Shown here in pieces: positions 1 to 5,464 of a stretch of 7,876 nucleotides of DNA. The stretch is taken from contig JAKPUV010001032.1 of assembly GCA_029554925.1 (NCBI GenBank), forward strand, positions 1 through 7,876. Reading direction: 5' to 3'. The first letter of the stretch is position 1. Every line of letters begins with the position of its first letter. The notes beneath the pieces are model-generated. The model made no database searches. It was not told where the DNA came from and worked only from the letters and a program-made list of their open reading frames with translations. Origin of the DNA: Candidatus Hydrogenedentota bacterium. Lineage in GTDB: Bacteria > Hydrogenedentota > Hydrogenedentia > Hydrogenedentales > CAITNO01. Position numbers and translations under genes: made by a program.

Positions 1-1
1 G

Positions 2-1048
2 GTTTCCCCCGCCGACAGCCACACATTCTCGGTCTTGGTCGTTAAGGACGAAAAAGAGTTCGGTTCGCTCCCTGAGTCGGTCGCAGCCCGGGGCGCGCGC
101 TACAAGCCGCCACAATTGAAGGCTGACGGCTGGTCGCTGGAAGGAGCCGACGGCCTCGCCCTCGTTGACAAGCTCCGCTCAAAGGGAACGCCGCTAATAA
201 CATTTGTAAGCCAGAGGCTATATCGAGGCATCTTGACGGGATTGAACGAAGCATTCGTGATTGACCGCGCCGCGCGTGACCGCCTTGTTCGGGCGGATAA
301 GAGGTCTGCCGAACTGATCAAACCGTGGATTCGCGGCAAGGACATCAAACGATGGACACACGGCAACCCGGGACTTTTCTTTATCCAAATCCCGTCTTCA
401 GAGAACACAAGGCACCCGTGGACAGGAATGAGCTTGATGGAGGCGCTTCGGGCTTTCGAACAGCGTTATCCTGCAGTGGCCGAACATCTACTCGGCTTTG
501 GAGAAGCATTACGAGCACGAACTGACCAGGGAACGTATTATTGGGAGCTCAGGTCTTGCGCGTATTGGTCTGCCTTCGACGAGCCGAAAATCGTCTTCAA
601 CGAGACATCGAAGAACCTTCATGCCTATCTCGACACTGAAGGGAACGCGATTAACAAGACCGGCTTCATCATCTTGACACCGGAAGCGCCTTTCGTCCTC
701 AGCGTGTTGAACTCCACCGCATTGGACTGGCTTTACCGCTCCACCTTCCCCGCATGGGGCGACGTTTGGAACACAGGACGAGTTCAATTTCGCGGAAACC
801 TGATGAATCAAGTCCCTATCCCCGCCGCAAATGCCGCCGACAAAGCGAAGCTCACGAAGCTCGCGGACCGTGCAGCCAAGGCGGCGACGGCAGGTGATAT
901 GGCGGCTGTCAGTGTGATCGAACGGGAAATAGACGAAATCGTATATCGCCTTTTCGATCTCACCCCCGCCGAGATTACCCAGATTGAAACCGCGCTGGTC
1001 AACACCCGGGGTCCAGGCGTCGCCGACGGATCAGATGACGACGAATAG
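2..1048 (+). CDS. Eco57I/TaqI-type adenine-specific DNA methyltransferase, C-terminal part (5' truncated by window)
   Basis: The frame is open to the left edge, so the N-terminal catalytic methyltransferase domain (including any NPPY motif) lies outside the window. The first possible start codon, a TTG at 35, is probably internal. What is visible matches the TaqI-like C-terminal specificity domain of Eco57I-class methylases and type IIG enzymes: RLYRGILTGLNEAFVID (about 215-265), then IKPWIRGKDIKRW (about 317-355), then LNSTALDWLYR followed by QFRGNLMNQVPIP (about 700-825), and a helical tail ending EIDEIVYRLFDLTPAEI. In this family the domain reads the target sequence for adenine-N6 methylation, usually within restriction-modification. 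The stop is TAG at 1046-1048, overlapped by a downstream ATG at 1035. Base composition is less GC-rich than the rest of the window, which suggests horizontal acquisition. Whether the enzyme also carries a nuclease domain cannot be seen. Confidence 0.85.
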   Translation, partial: VSPADSHTFSVLVVKDEKEFGSLPESVAARGARYKPPQLKADGWSLEGADGLALVDKLRSKGTPLITFVSQRLYRGILTGLNEAFVIDRAARDRLVRADKRSAELIKPWIRGKDIKRWTHGNPGLFFIQIPSSENTRHPWTGMSLMEALRAFEQRYPAVAEHLLGFGEALRARTDQGTYYWELRSCAYWSAFDEPKIVFNETSKNLHAYLDTEGNAINKTGFIILTPEAPFVLSVLNSTALDWLYRSTFPAWGDVWNTGRVQFRGNLMNQVPIPAANAADKAKLTKLADRAAKAATAGDMAAVSVIEREIDEIVYRLFDLTPAEITQIETALVNTRGPGVADGSDDDE

Positions 1049-1445
1049 TTCCGCCGCCCGCGCAGCAGCGCGACTTCCTTACCCACCTCCACCAGACGCT
1101 CAACGCCCCCAGCCACCCTGTGCGCAACCGCCTCCTCCGCCTGACCGCCGACAGTCCCGACCTCCTTGCCGTCATCAAGCACGAGGGCCGGGTCGGGTAG
1201 TCCGCAGCGTGCGGAGGAGGGAAGACATTTGGGCAGACAGGAATGTCTGCCCCACCTTTCTTGAGTGTGTGGCAGACATTCCTGTCTGCCTTGTCCGGGC
1301 GGGAATCCATCTTTTCGACGCGCTGGTGTCGGCCGCGTCCGCGCTGGCGGACACGTTGTTTGCGGAGGGGCACCCGGTGCACGCCCTGCTGTCGGCCCTG
1401 GACGGGCTGGAAGTGGTGCGGCTCATCGAGGGCGGGGACGCATAG
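1035..1445 (+). pseudogene. Broken small gene downstream of the methylase, split by palindromic repeat copy 1
   Basis: An ATG at 1035 overlaps the methylase stop, as in translationally coupled operons, and reads MTTNSSAAR. Protein-like sequence then continues one frame over: QQRDFLTHLHQTLNAPSHP and VRNRLLRLTADSPDLLAVI to a TAG at 1198-1200, implying an indel around 1050-1066. After the repeat, the original frame carries LFDALVSAASALADTLFAEG and HPVHALLSALDGLEVVRLIE, ending in TAG at 1443-1445. Both blocks look like real helical protein, while the alternative frames are Pro/Arg-rich nonsense. I infer one former gene of roughly 100-120 residues, frameshifted and then interrupted by the repeat. 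I do not recognise the family; position suggests an accessory protein of the methylase locus. It could instead be two unrelated fragments. Confidence 0.5.
1219..1301. repeat. 83-bp palindromic repeat, copy 1
   Basis: The arm GGCAGACAGGAATGTCTGCC at 1232-1251 has its exact reverse complement at 1271-1290, separated by a 19-nt loop. Each 20-nt arm is itself a hairpin (GGCAGACA, GGAA, TGTCTGCC). The element can therefore fold as one long stem or as two small tandem stems. Flanks shared with copy 2 (GGGAAGACATTTG on the left, TTGTCCGGGCG on the right) set the 83-bp boundaries. The two copies match at 79 of 83 positions by eye. No transposase and no clear target-site duplication are visible, so it is best called a REP/MITE-like interspersed element. 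It lies inside the broken gene at 1035-1445. Confidence 0.9.
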
Positions 1446-1452
1446 CGCCCGC

Positions 1453-1500
1453 GGCAGACCATTGGAAAGACATTTGGGCAGGCCATTGGGAAGGCATTTG
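1453..1500. repeat. Two 24-bp tandem units abutting repeat copy 2
   Basis: Units at 1453-1476 and 1477-1500 share the pattern GGCAG-R-CCATTGG-R-AAG-R-CATTTG and differ at three A/G positions. The second unit runs directly into the left arm of repeat copy 2, which begins with the same GGCAG. The 3' half of the unit is the left flank of the 83-bp element, so the array looks like stepwise duplication of the element's left edge. Confidence 0.8.
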
Positions 1501-1570
1501 GGCAGACAGGAATGTCTGCCCCACCTTTTTTCAGTGTGTGGCAGACATTCCTGTCTGCCCTGTCCGGGCG
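1488..1570. repeat. 83-bp palindromic repeat, copy 2
   Basis: The architecture is the same as at 1219-1301: arms at 1501-1520 and 1540-1559, perfect reverse complements, with a 19-nt loop at 1521-1539. It differs from copy 1 at four positions: one in the left flank, two in the loop and one in the right flank. On the minus strand the loop contains the TGA stop of the UroD-family gene (1531-1533), and the right arm encodes that protein's last residues. Lying at the 3' end of a minus-strand gene, its long stem could also act as a transcript-end hairpin. Confidence 0.9.
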
Positions 1571-2640
1571 CGGAGGGCGGCGGCGCGGTCGAAGATCTCC
1601 TCCCGGGGGATGCCCGCGACCTCGTATAGGACGAAGATGTTCTCGTCGGGCGTCTCCGGGGGGATGGTGTGGGAGGCGGCGAGGATGTAGCCGCCGCCGT
1701 CGGGGGTCATGTCGGCGATGAGGCGCTCCGTGGCGCGGCGCACTTCGGCGGGGGTGCCGTTGGGCAGGACGCCCTGGGTGTCCACGCCGCCCATGAAGGT
1801 GAGGTGCTTTCCGAAGTCGCGCTTGAGGCCTGCGGCGTCCATGCCCGCACAGGCGCACTGGACCGGGTTGAGCACGGACACGCCGATCTCGATGAGGTCG
1901 GGGATGATGTCGCGCAGGGCGCCGCAGCAGTGGTGGGCCACGGGCAGGCCGTGGCGCAGGCCCACGTCGGCGGAGCGCTTGAGATGGGGCTTCACCAGGG
2001 CGCGCCAGAGGTCCGGACTCATCATGAGGGACTGCTGCCCCGCCACGTCGTCGCCCAGCCACAGCCAGTCCACGTCAAACCGCTCGCACGCCGCCGCGGA
2101 GAGCATGACGGAGAAGTCGCCGCAGCGCCCCAGCATCGCGTCGGCAAGCTCCGGGTCCGCCGCCATGTCGAGCAGGGCGTCCTCCATCCCGCGCAGGCGC
2201 CAGTACATTTCGAAGACGCAGGGCGAAACGTCCACGCCGACAAAGGCGTCGCCCCGGTCCGCCAGCAGGGGCGCCATGCGGGCGAGCAGGAACTCCAGGT
2301 GTTCGGCGGGAAACCGGTAGGCGCGGATCTCCTCCGGGGATCGGCCCGCCAGGGGAAACCCCTCGATCTGGTTGAAGGCCCCCCGCTTCACCCAGTGGAC
2401 GCCCCAGAAGTCCGTGTGGGCGTCGCCCTCCCGCTCGTGGACGATCCCCTCCATGGCGTAGTTGTTGTTCACCCAGGTCTGGCGGATGTCGTTCCCCATC
2501 GCCTCGCCGACAAGCGCCGGGGGAATCCCCAGCAGCGCGCCCAGCCGAACCGCCGTGTCCGGATGAAACCACATGAACACGGGAATCCGGTCGGCCGGTT
2601 CCCGGCGAAGCGCGGCGATCACCCGTTCACGGGAGGTCAT
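1531..2640 (-). CDS. Uroporphyrinogen-decarboxylase-family protein (UroD/MtaA superfamily, not HemE)
   Basis: This 369-residue protein starts at the ATG at 2640-2638. An AAAGGAG ribosome-binding site (2646-2652) lies 5 nt upstream, so I reject longer in-frame extensions reaching 3237. It opens MTSRERVIAALRREPADRIP, typical of the family. A GDDVAGQQ..MMSP segment lies near residues 196-209, and HHCCGALRDIIPDLIEIGV near 236-254 gives an H-x-C pair (His236, Cys238) of the kind that binds zinc in MtaA-like corrinoid methyltransferases. GGVDTQG follows, then GTPAEVRR and GGGYILAASHTIPPETP, the usual C-terminal core. HemE's RQAGR substrate motif is absent, so haem synthesis is unlikely. Members of this expanded family are thought to act in methyl transfer or catabolism, but the substrate here is unknown. 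The final residues, about TGQTGMSATH, and the stop codon come from repeat copy 2 and are not part of the family fold. Confidence 0.88.
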   Translation of the reverse strand: MTSRERVIAALRREPADRIPVFMWFHPDTAVRLGALLGIPPALVGEAMGNDIRQTWVNNNYAMEGIVHEREGDAHTDFWGVHWVKRGAFNQIEGFPLAGRSPEEIRAYRFPAEHLEFLLARMAPLLADRGDAFVGVDVSPCVFEMYWRLRGMEDALLDMAADPELADAMLGRCGDFSVMLSAAACERFDVDWLWLGDDVAGQQSLMMSPDLWRALVKPHLKRSADVGLRHGLPVAHHCCGALRDIIPDLIEIGVSVLNPVQCACAGMDAAGLKRDFGKHLTFMGGVDTQGVLPNGTPAEVRRATERLIADMTPDGGGYILAASHTIPPETPDENIFVLYEVAGIPREEIFDRAAALRARTGQTGMSATH

Positions 2641-2645
2641 GGCAG

Positions 2646-2652
2646 CTCCTTT
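2646..2652 (-). promoter_or_regulatory. Ribosome-binding site of the UroD-family gene
   Basis: CTCCTTT on the + strand reads AAAGGAG on the coding strand, 5 nt before the ATG at 2640. It fixes the start and rules out the longer open frame upstream. Confidence 0.75.
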
Positions 2653-2685
2653 CGGTGCGCGCGGTACCTGTTCCGCGCGGGTTTG

Positions 2686-2694
2686 TGGTATCCT
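2686..2694 (+). promoter_or_regulatory. Possible extended -10 promoter for the membrane-protein gene
   Basis: TGGTATCCT fits the extended -10 pattern TGnTATnnT, with no good -35 upstream. Transcription would begin near 2701, about 30 nt before the ATG at 2731. The site lies in the 90-bp gap between divergent genes. No comparably good minus-strand promoter was seen in that gap. Confidence 0.3.
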
Positions 2695-2730
2695 GCGGAC
2701 CATTCGACCAGATTTTCCGGAGGAAACGCA

Positions 2731-3243
2731 ATGAAGACGCTCGGGCCCCGGGGGGCGAAATGGCTGAAGACGCTGCATCTGCTGGCGGTGTGCTGCTGGA
2801 TTGGGGGAGCCGTGTCCCTGCTGGTCCTGCACGGGGGCCGGGAGGCGCTGGACGGCGGCGCGCTTCACGGCGTCAACCACAGCATGCACCGCGTGGACAT
2901 GGCCGTGGTGGTGGTTCCCGGGGCGTTCGGCTGCCTGGTCACCGGGTTCCTGTACAGCCTTTTCACCAACTGGGGGTTCTTCCGGCACGGGTGGCTGGTG
3001 TTCAAGTGGGCCGCCACCGTGGGGGCGATCCTTTTCGGGACCTTTTTCCTCGGCCCCTGGGAAACCCGGATGCTGGAACTCTCCCGCAACCTCGGTCTCG
3101 CCGCGCTGGAAAACGCAGACTACCTGCGCAGCGCGCGGCTGAACCTGGGATTCGGCATCGCGCAGGTGGCCCTGCTGGCCGTGATGGTCTGGTTGTCGGT
3201 GTTCAAGCCGTGGGGCAGGAAGAAGGGAAGCGGGCACGCCTGA
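2731..3243 (+). CDS. Small integral membrane protein, DUF2269/CopD-like
   Basis: The protein has 170 residues. The ATG at 2731 is preceded by GGAGG (2719-2723) at 7-nt spacing, which decides the start. Four hydrophobic segments are visible, roughly residues 11-33, 58-80, 88-108 and 145-163. The first carries WLKTLHLLAVCCWIGGAV, the K-x-x-H ... W-x-G-G pattern seen in DUF2269, CopD and HemJ-type membrane proteins, where the histidine can be a haem or metal ligand. The third reads WLVFKWAATVGAILFGTFFL, with the Trp/Lys pair common in DUF2269-like proteins. It ends with a basic, cytoplasm-like tail. Function is not known. It is transcribed away from the UroD gene and is followed by a separate promoter, so it probably forms its own transcription unit. 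Confidence 0.8.
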   Translation: MKTLGPRGAKWLKTLHLLAVCCWIGGAVSLLVLHGGREALDGGALHGVNHSMHRVDMAVVVVPGAFGCLVTGFLYSLFTNWGFFRHGWLVFKWAATVGAILFGTFFLGPWETRMLELSRNLGLAALENADYLRSARLNLGFGIAQVALLAVMVWLSVFKPWGRKKGSGHA

Positions 3244-3255
3244 GCGGTGTTACGA

Positions 3256-3286
3256 TGGACAAGGGTGCGGAGGCGGAGGGTATAAT
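3256..3286 (+). promoter_or_regulatory. Sigma70-type promoter ahead of the Cys/His-rich gene
   Basis: A perfect TATAAT stands at 3281-3286. The best -35 is TGGACA at 3256-3261 (5 of 6 to TTGACA), with a rather long 19-bp spacer. Start of transcription would be near 3293, only 16-35 nt before the candidate GTG starts at 3310 and 3328. In this GC-rich sequence a perfect -10 is unlikely by chance, but the spacing is not ideal. Confidence 0.5.
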
Positions 3287-3309
3287 GCGGCAGAACTTCC
3301 TGACAGGAC

Positions 3310-3699
3310 GTGACGGCGGGTGACCACGTGAAGGCATTCCAGCAGAGCTTGGGGGTGATTCGGGACCGGCGATTCCGGTGCCGGGCACTGCTGTCACTGG
3401 GCGTCTGCTTCGTGGCGGTCTTCGGCCACAGCCACCATCTCACCCATGGCTACTGCGAACTGGCCGCCTGCCGCCATGCCGGGCATCTGGAGGCCGCCCC
3501 CATCCCCCAGGCGGGGGACGCCTGTCCGCACTGCACCCCGGCCCACCCTCCCTGCCCCCAGACCATGCCCGAGATGGAGGAGGCGCGGGCGCTCCCCGTC
3601 CTCCCCTGTGATGTGGCTCCGCCTGTGGGGACGGTCTGTCCCCATGAAAGCGAGTCCGCCCCGCCCGACCGGCCCCGGGGCCCGCCTTTCGGCTGCTGA
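3310..3699 (+). CDS. Small secreted Cys/His-rich protein of unknown function
   Basis: The protein is 129 residues from the GTG at 3310, or 123 from the GTG at 3328. Neither has a good ribosome-binding site (an AGGA only 1 nt before 3310; a weak GGCGGG 7 nt before 3328), so the start is uncertain. A basic stretch (RDRRFRCR) is followed by a hydrophobic run [14 protein letters not shown], which resembles a signal peptide or anchor. The mature part is rich in Cys and His: [20 protein letters not shown], then DACPHC with a CxxC, then further single cysteines in a Pro-rich tail ending FGC. About ten cysteines in all suggest metal binding or disulfides outside the cytoplasm, though this is inference. 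I do not recognise the family; it recalls small periplasmic metal-resistance proteins only in composition. The antisense frames here are arginine-rich and less protein-like. Confidence 0.55.
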   Translation: MTAGDHVKAFQQSLGVIRDRRFRCRALLSLGVCFVAVFGHSHHLTHGYCELAACRHAGHLEAAPIPQAGDACPHCTPAHPPCPQTMPEMEEARALPVLPCDVAPPVGTVCPHESESAPPDRPRGPPFGC

Positions 3700-3712
3700 G
3701 ACGCTTTCTTGC

Positions 3713-3740
3713 GCTCTCCCCTGTTCGTTTTGGGGAGGGC
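3713..3740 (+). terminator. Hairpin between the Cys/His-rich gene and the prepilin gene
   Basis: GCTCTCCCC at 3713-3721 pairs with GGGGAGGGC at 3732-3740 (nine pairs, one of them T-G), closing a 10-nt loop. It is followed by TGTGTCTTC, not a clean T-run, so it may slow or partly end transcription or stabilise a processed end. It lies 19 nt before the prepilin ribosome-binding site. Confidence 0.4.
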
Positions 3741-3758
3741 TGTGTCTTCATGCAACCG

Positions 3759-3764
3759 AAAGGA
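3759..3764 (+). promoter_or_regulatory. Ribosome-binding site choosing the prepilin start
   Basis: AAAGGA sits 9 nt before the ATG at 3774. The in-frame ATG at 3750 has no such site and would place eight extra residues before the short basic leader, so 3774 is preferred. Confidence 0.7.
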
Positions 3765-3773
3765 ATCCATTCC

Positions 3774-4766
3774 ATGCGGAGAAAAGGCTTCACGTTAATT
3801 GAACTGCTCGTCGTCATTGCCATCATCGGCATTCTGGCGGCGATCCTGCTGCCCGCGCTGGCGCGTGCGCGCGAGGCGGCCCGGCGCGCCTCATGCCAGA
3901 ACAACCTCAAACAGCTCGGGCTCACGCTCAAGATGTACGCCGGCGAGAGCGAGGGCGCGCGTTTCCCGCCGGTCAAGACGCTGAACTGCGACGGATCGGT
4001 GGTGACCCGCCTGACCACCATGGCCGACATGGCGACGGCCTACCCCGAGTACCTGTCGGATTTCGCGGTGCTGGTGTGCCCCAGCGCGGCGCAAAACGGC
4101 TCCCCGGTCCAGGTGTGGGACCAGGGAAACACCATTTCCACCAACTATAAGGAGGCGCTGGCGGACGGACGGATGACCGTCAACGGGGTCTCGGTCCACA
4201 ACAACGGCATCGTGGAGCCCTGCGAGGTCTTCGACCATCCCTACACCTACACCGGCTGGACCATTCTTCCCGCTTGGTTCCAGGAGGACGTGGACTATGT
4301 GGTGTTCCATGACGCGGTGAACTCGAAGGCCGCGGAGATCACCGGCGCGCCCACCCCCGCGCTGGCCGTGGAGGCCGCCGACGAGGACTGGGAGTTCATG
4401 GACCACATTCACGGGGCGAAGGCCGCCAAGCAGGCCCCGGAGGACAGCGTCATGGCGCGCCAGGGCGTCGCCTGGCGCCTGCGCGAGGGCATTGAGCGGT
4501 TCATGATCACGGACATCAACAACGCAGCCGCCAGCGCGCGGGCCCAGTCGGAAATCCCGGTGTTCTGGGACGCCATCTCGGACAAGGCCGACGAGGCGTT
4601 CAACCACATCCCCGGCGGGTCCAACGTGCTGTACATGGACGGCCACGCGGCGTTTCTGCGCTACATCCCCGACAGCCACGGCGAGTACAACCGGGGGAAC
4701 GCCTTCCCGGTGAACGGCGGCGGCCTCATCCTCCACGAAGCCAGCCACGGGCTCGAAATCCACTAG
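3774..4766 (+). CDS. Prepilin-like protein, DUF1559 type with H-X-DG C-terminal motif
   Basis: The protein has 330 residues. The leader MRRKG is followed by [20 protein letters not shown], the type IV prepilin/pseudopilin signature; prepilin peptidase would cut Gly5-Phe6, with Glu at mature position 5. The hydrophobic helix then becomes charged ([12 protein letters not shown]) and leads into [14 protein letters not shown], characteristic of DUF1559 proteins, which are numerous in Planctomycetes and related phyla. A large globular domain follows. Near the C-terminus [15 protein letters not shown] resembles the prepilin-associated H-X9-DG motif, but ten residues separate His and Asp-Gly here. 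These proteins are inner-membrane-anchored pilin-like subunits of type II secretion or pilus-like machines; their exact roles are mostly unknown. No secretion or pilus machinery gene lies nearby, so this copy is an orphan. No strong promoter was found immediately upstream. Confidence 0.9.
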   Translation: MRRKGFTLIELLVVIAIIGILAAILLPALARAREAARRASCQNNLKQLGLTLKMYAGESEGARFPPVKTLNCDGSVVTRLTTMADMATAYPEYLSDFAVLVCPSAAQNGSPVQVWDQGNTISTNYKEALADGRMTVNGVSVHNNGIVEPCEVFDHPYTYTGWTILPAWFQEDVDYVVFHDAVNSKAAEITGAPTPALAVEAADEDWEFMDHIHGAKAAKQAPEDSVMARQGVAWRLREGIERFMITDINNAAASARAQSEIPVFWDAISDKADEAFNHIPGGSNVLYMDGHAAFLRYIPDSHGEYNRGNAFPVNGGGLILHEASHGLEIH

Positions 4767-4774
4767 AACGCAAA

Positions 4775-4811
4775 CCGCCGGGGAGCGGCGCGACCGGCCG
4801 CTCCCCGGCGG
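4775..4811. terminator. Bidirectional hairpin terminator between convergent genes
   Basis: CCGCCGGGGAGCGGC at 4775-4789 and GCCGCTCCCCGGCGG at 4797-4811 are perfect reverse complements (15 bp) around a 7-nt loop. The hairpin lies 8 nt after the prepilin stop and 17 nt beyond the end of the convergent minus-strand gene. T-runs are weak on both sides (ATGGAACCTTT on the + strand, TTTGCGTT on the - strand), but position and stem strength fit a shared terminator. Confidence 0.75.
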
Positions 4812-4828
4812 ATGGAACCTTTCAGTGT

Positions 4829-5461
4829 TCAGGCGGCGCGGTCTGCGCGTCCGTCGCGCCGCAGGCGGGCGAAGCACACGGCGGAGACGCACAGCTCGCC
4901 GAACACGAGGACGGCGGCGCAGGGGCCGAGGGTGGCGTAGTCGTAGAGCACCTCCTCCGGAATGCCGAACCATCCGCCCACGGTGGCGAAGGCGACCAGG
5001 TCGTAGCCCGCCTTGAAGGGCTGGGTGTACCCGCGGGTGATGATGCCGCACCACGCGACGTCGTGGATGTTCGACGCGGCGCAGCCCAGCCCGAAGCCCG
5101 CCAGCATGACCAGCGCGAGGTCGGAAATGCGGGTGCGCTCGCCGCGCACGCCCCGGGCCAGCGCCCACACCGCCCCCGTGAGCAGGGGAATCGTCAGCGG
5201 GATGCCCAGGAACGAGGACAGCATGAAGAGCCAGTCAATGGTCTCCTTGGACAGGCTCAGGTGGGGGGCGTCCACAAAGGTGAGGCACACGCCCATGGCG
5301 GCCACCCACAGGACGGTGAACACGTGGAAGACGGGCATGGACGCGACGGTGCGGCCCTTCCGCGCCGGAACCGCCCACGCGGTGGCGGACACGGCGGCAA
5401 AGAACGCGAGAAAGGCCAGGCACAGCGGCCACGTCAGGACGAATCCCTTCAGAAAAAGCAC
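4829..5461 (-). CDS. Polytopic membrane protein of unknown function, second gene of the OPA transporter operon
   Basis: The protein has 210 residues and starts at GTG 5461-5459, 3 nt after the transporter stop. A strong AGGAGG-type site inside the 3' end of the transporter gene sits 8 nt upstream, so the two are probably translationally coupled. Five or six hydrophobic segments are visible, roughly residues 9-31, 43-63, 76-101, 113-136, 155-167 and 175-198. Polar residues stand out: FVDAPHLSLSKETIDW between segments 2 and 3, and SNIHDVAW near 130-137 with YTQPFKAGYD after it. No signal peptide or soluble domain is seen. I do not recognise the family. Operon context suggests a partner or accessory of the transporter, for example in uptake of the same phosphorylated compound, but this is inference only. 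Confidence 0.75.
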   Translation of the reverse strand: MLFLKGFVLTWPLCLAFLAFFAAVSATAWAVPARKGRTVASMPVFHVFTVLWVAAMGVCLTFVDAPHLSLSKETIDWLFMLSSFLGIPLTIPLLTGAVWALARGVRGERTRISDLALVMLAGFGLGCAASNIHDVAWCGIITRGYTQPFKAGYDLVAFATVGGWFGIPEEVLYDYATLGPCAAVLVFGELCVSAVCFARLRRDGRADRAA

Positions 5462-5464
5462 GGC

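Noticed and set aside
1219..1570. CRISPR array
   Set aside because: There are only two copies, of 83 bp, separated by about 186 bp of former coding sequence. There are no regular spacers and no cas genes.
1243..1721. Overlapping + strand frames containing MSAPPF...QTFLSA
   Set aside because: They exist because the repeat lacks stops in most frames; the peptides are translations of the palindrome, not genes.
1531..2640. hemE (uroporphyrinogen III decarboxylase)
   Set aside because: The N-terminal RQAGR substrate motif is absent, and the H-x-C pair places it with the MtaA-like branch of the superfamily.
2641..3237. Upstream extension of the UroD frame on the minus strand
   Set aside because: It is antisense to the membrane-protein gene and low in protein character. 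The ribosome-binding site and ATG at 2640 mark the true start.
1669..3243. Long + strand open frame running through the UroD gene into the membrane-protein gene
   Set aside because: Its first two thirds are antisense to the UroD gene and read as His/Gly/Val-rich nonsense. Only the part from the ATG at 2731, with its own GGAGG site, looks like protein.
3697..3712. Sigma54-like promoter before the prepilin gene (TGAGAC...TTGC)
   Set aside because: The GG doublet is missing and the distance to GC is off by one, so it does not meet the -24/-12 pattern.
3891..5168. 425-codon minus-strand open frame across the prepilin gene
   Set aside because: It is antisense to a well-recognised prepilin, passes through the terminator hairpin, and its product is Arg/His/Val-rich with no recognisable domain.
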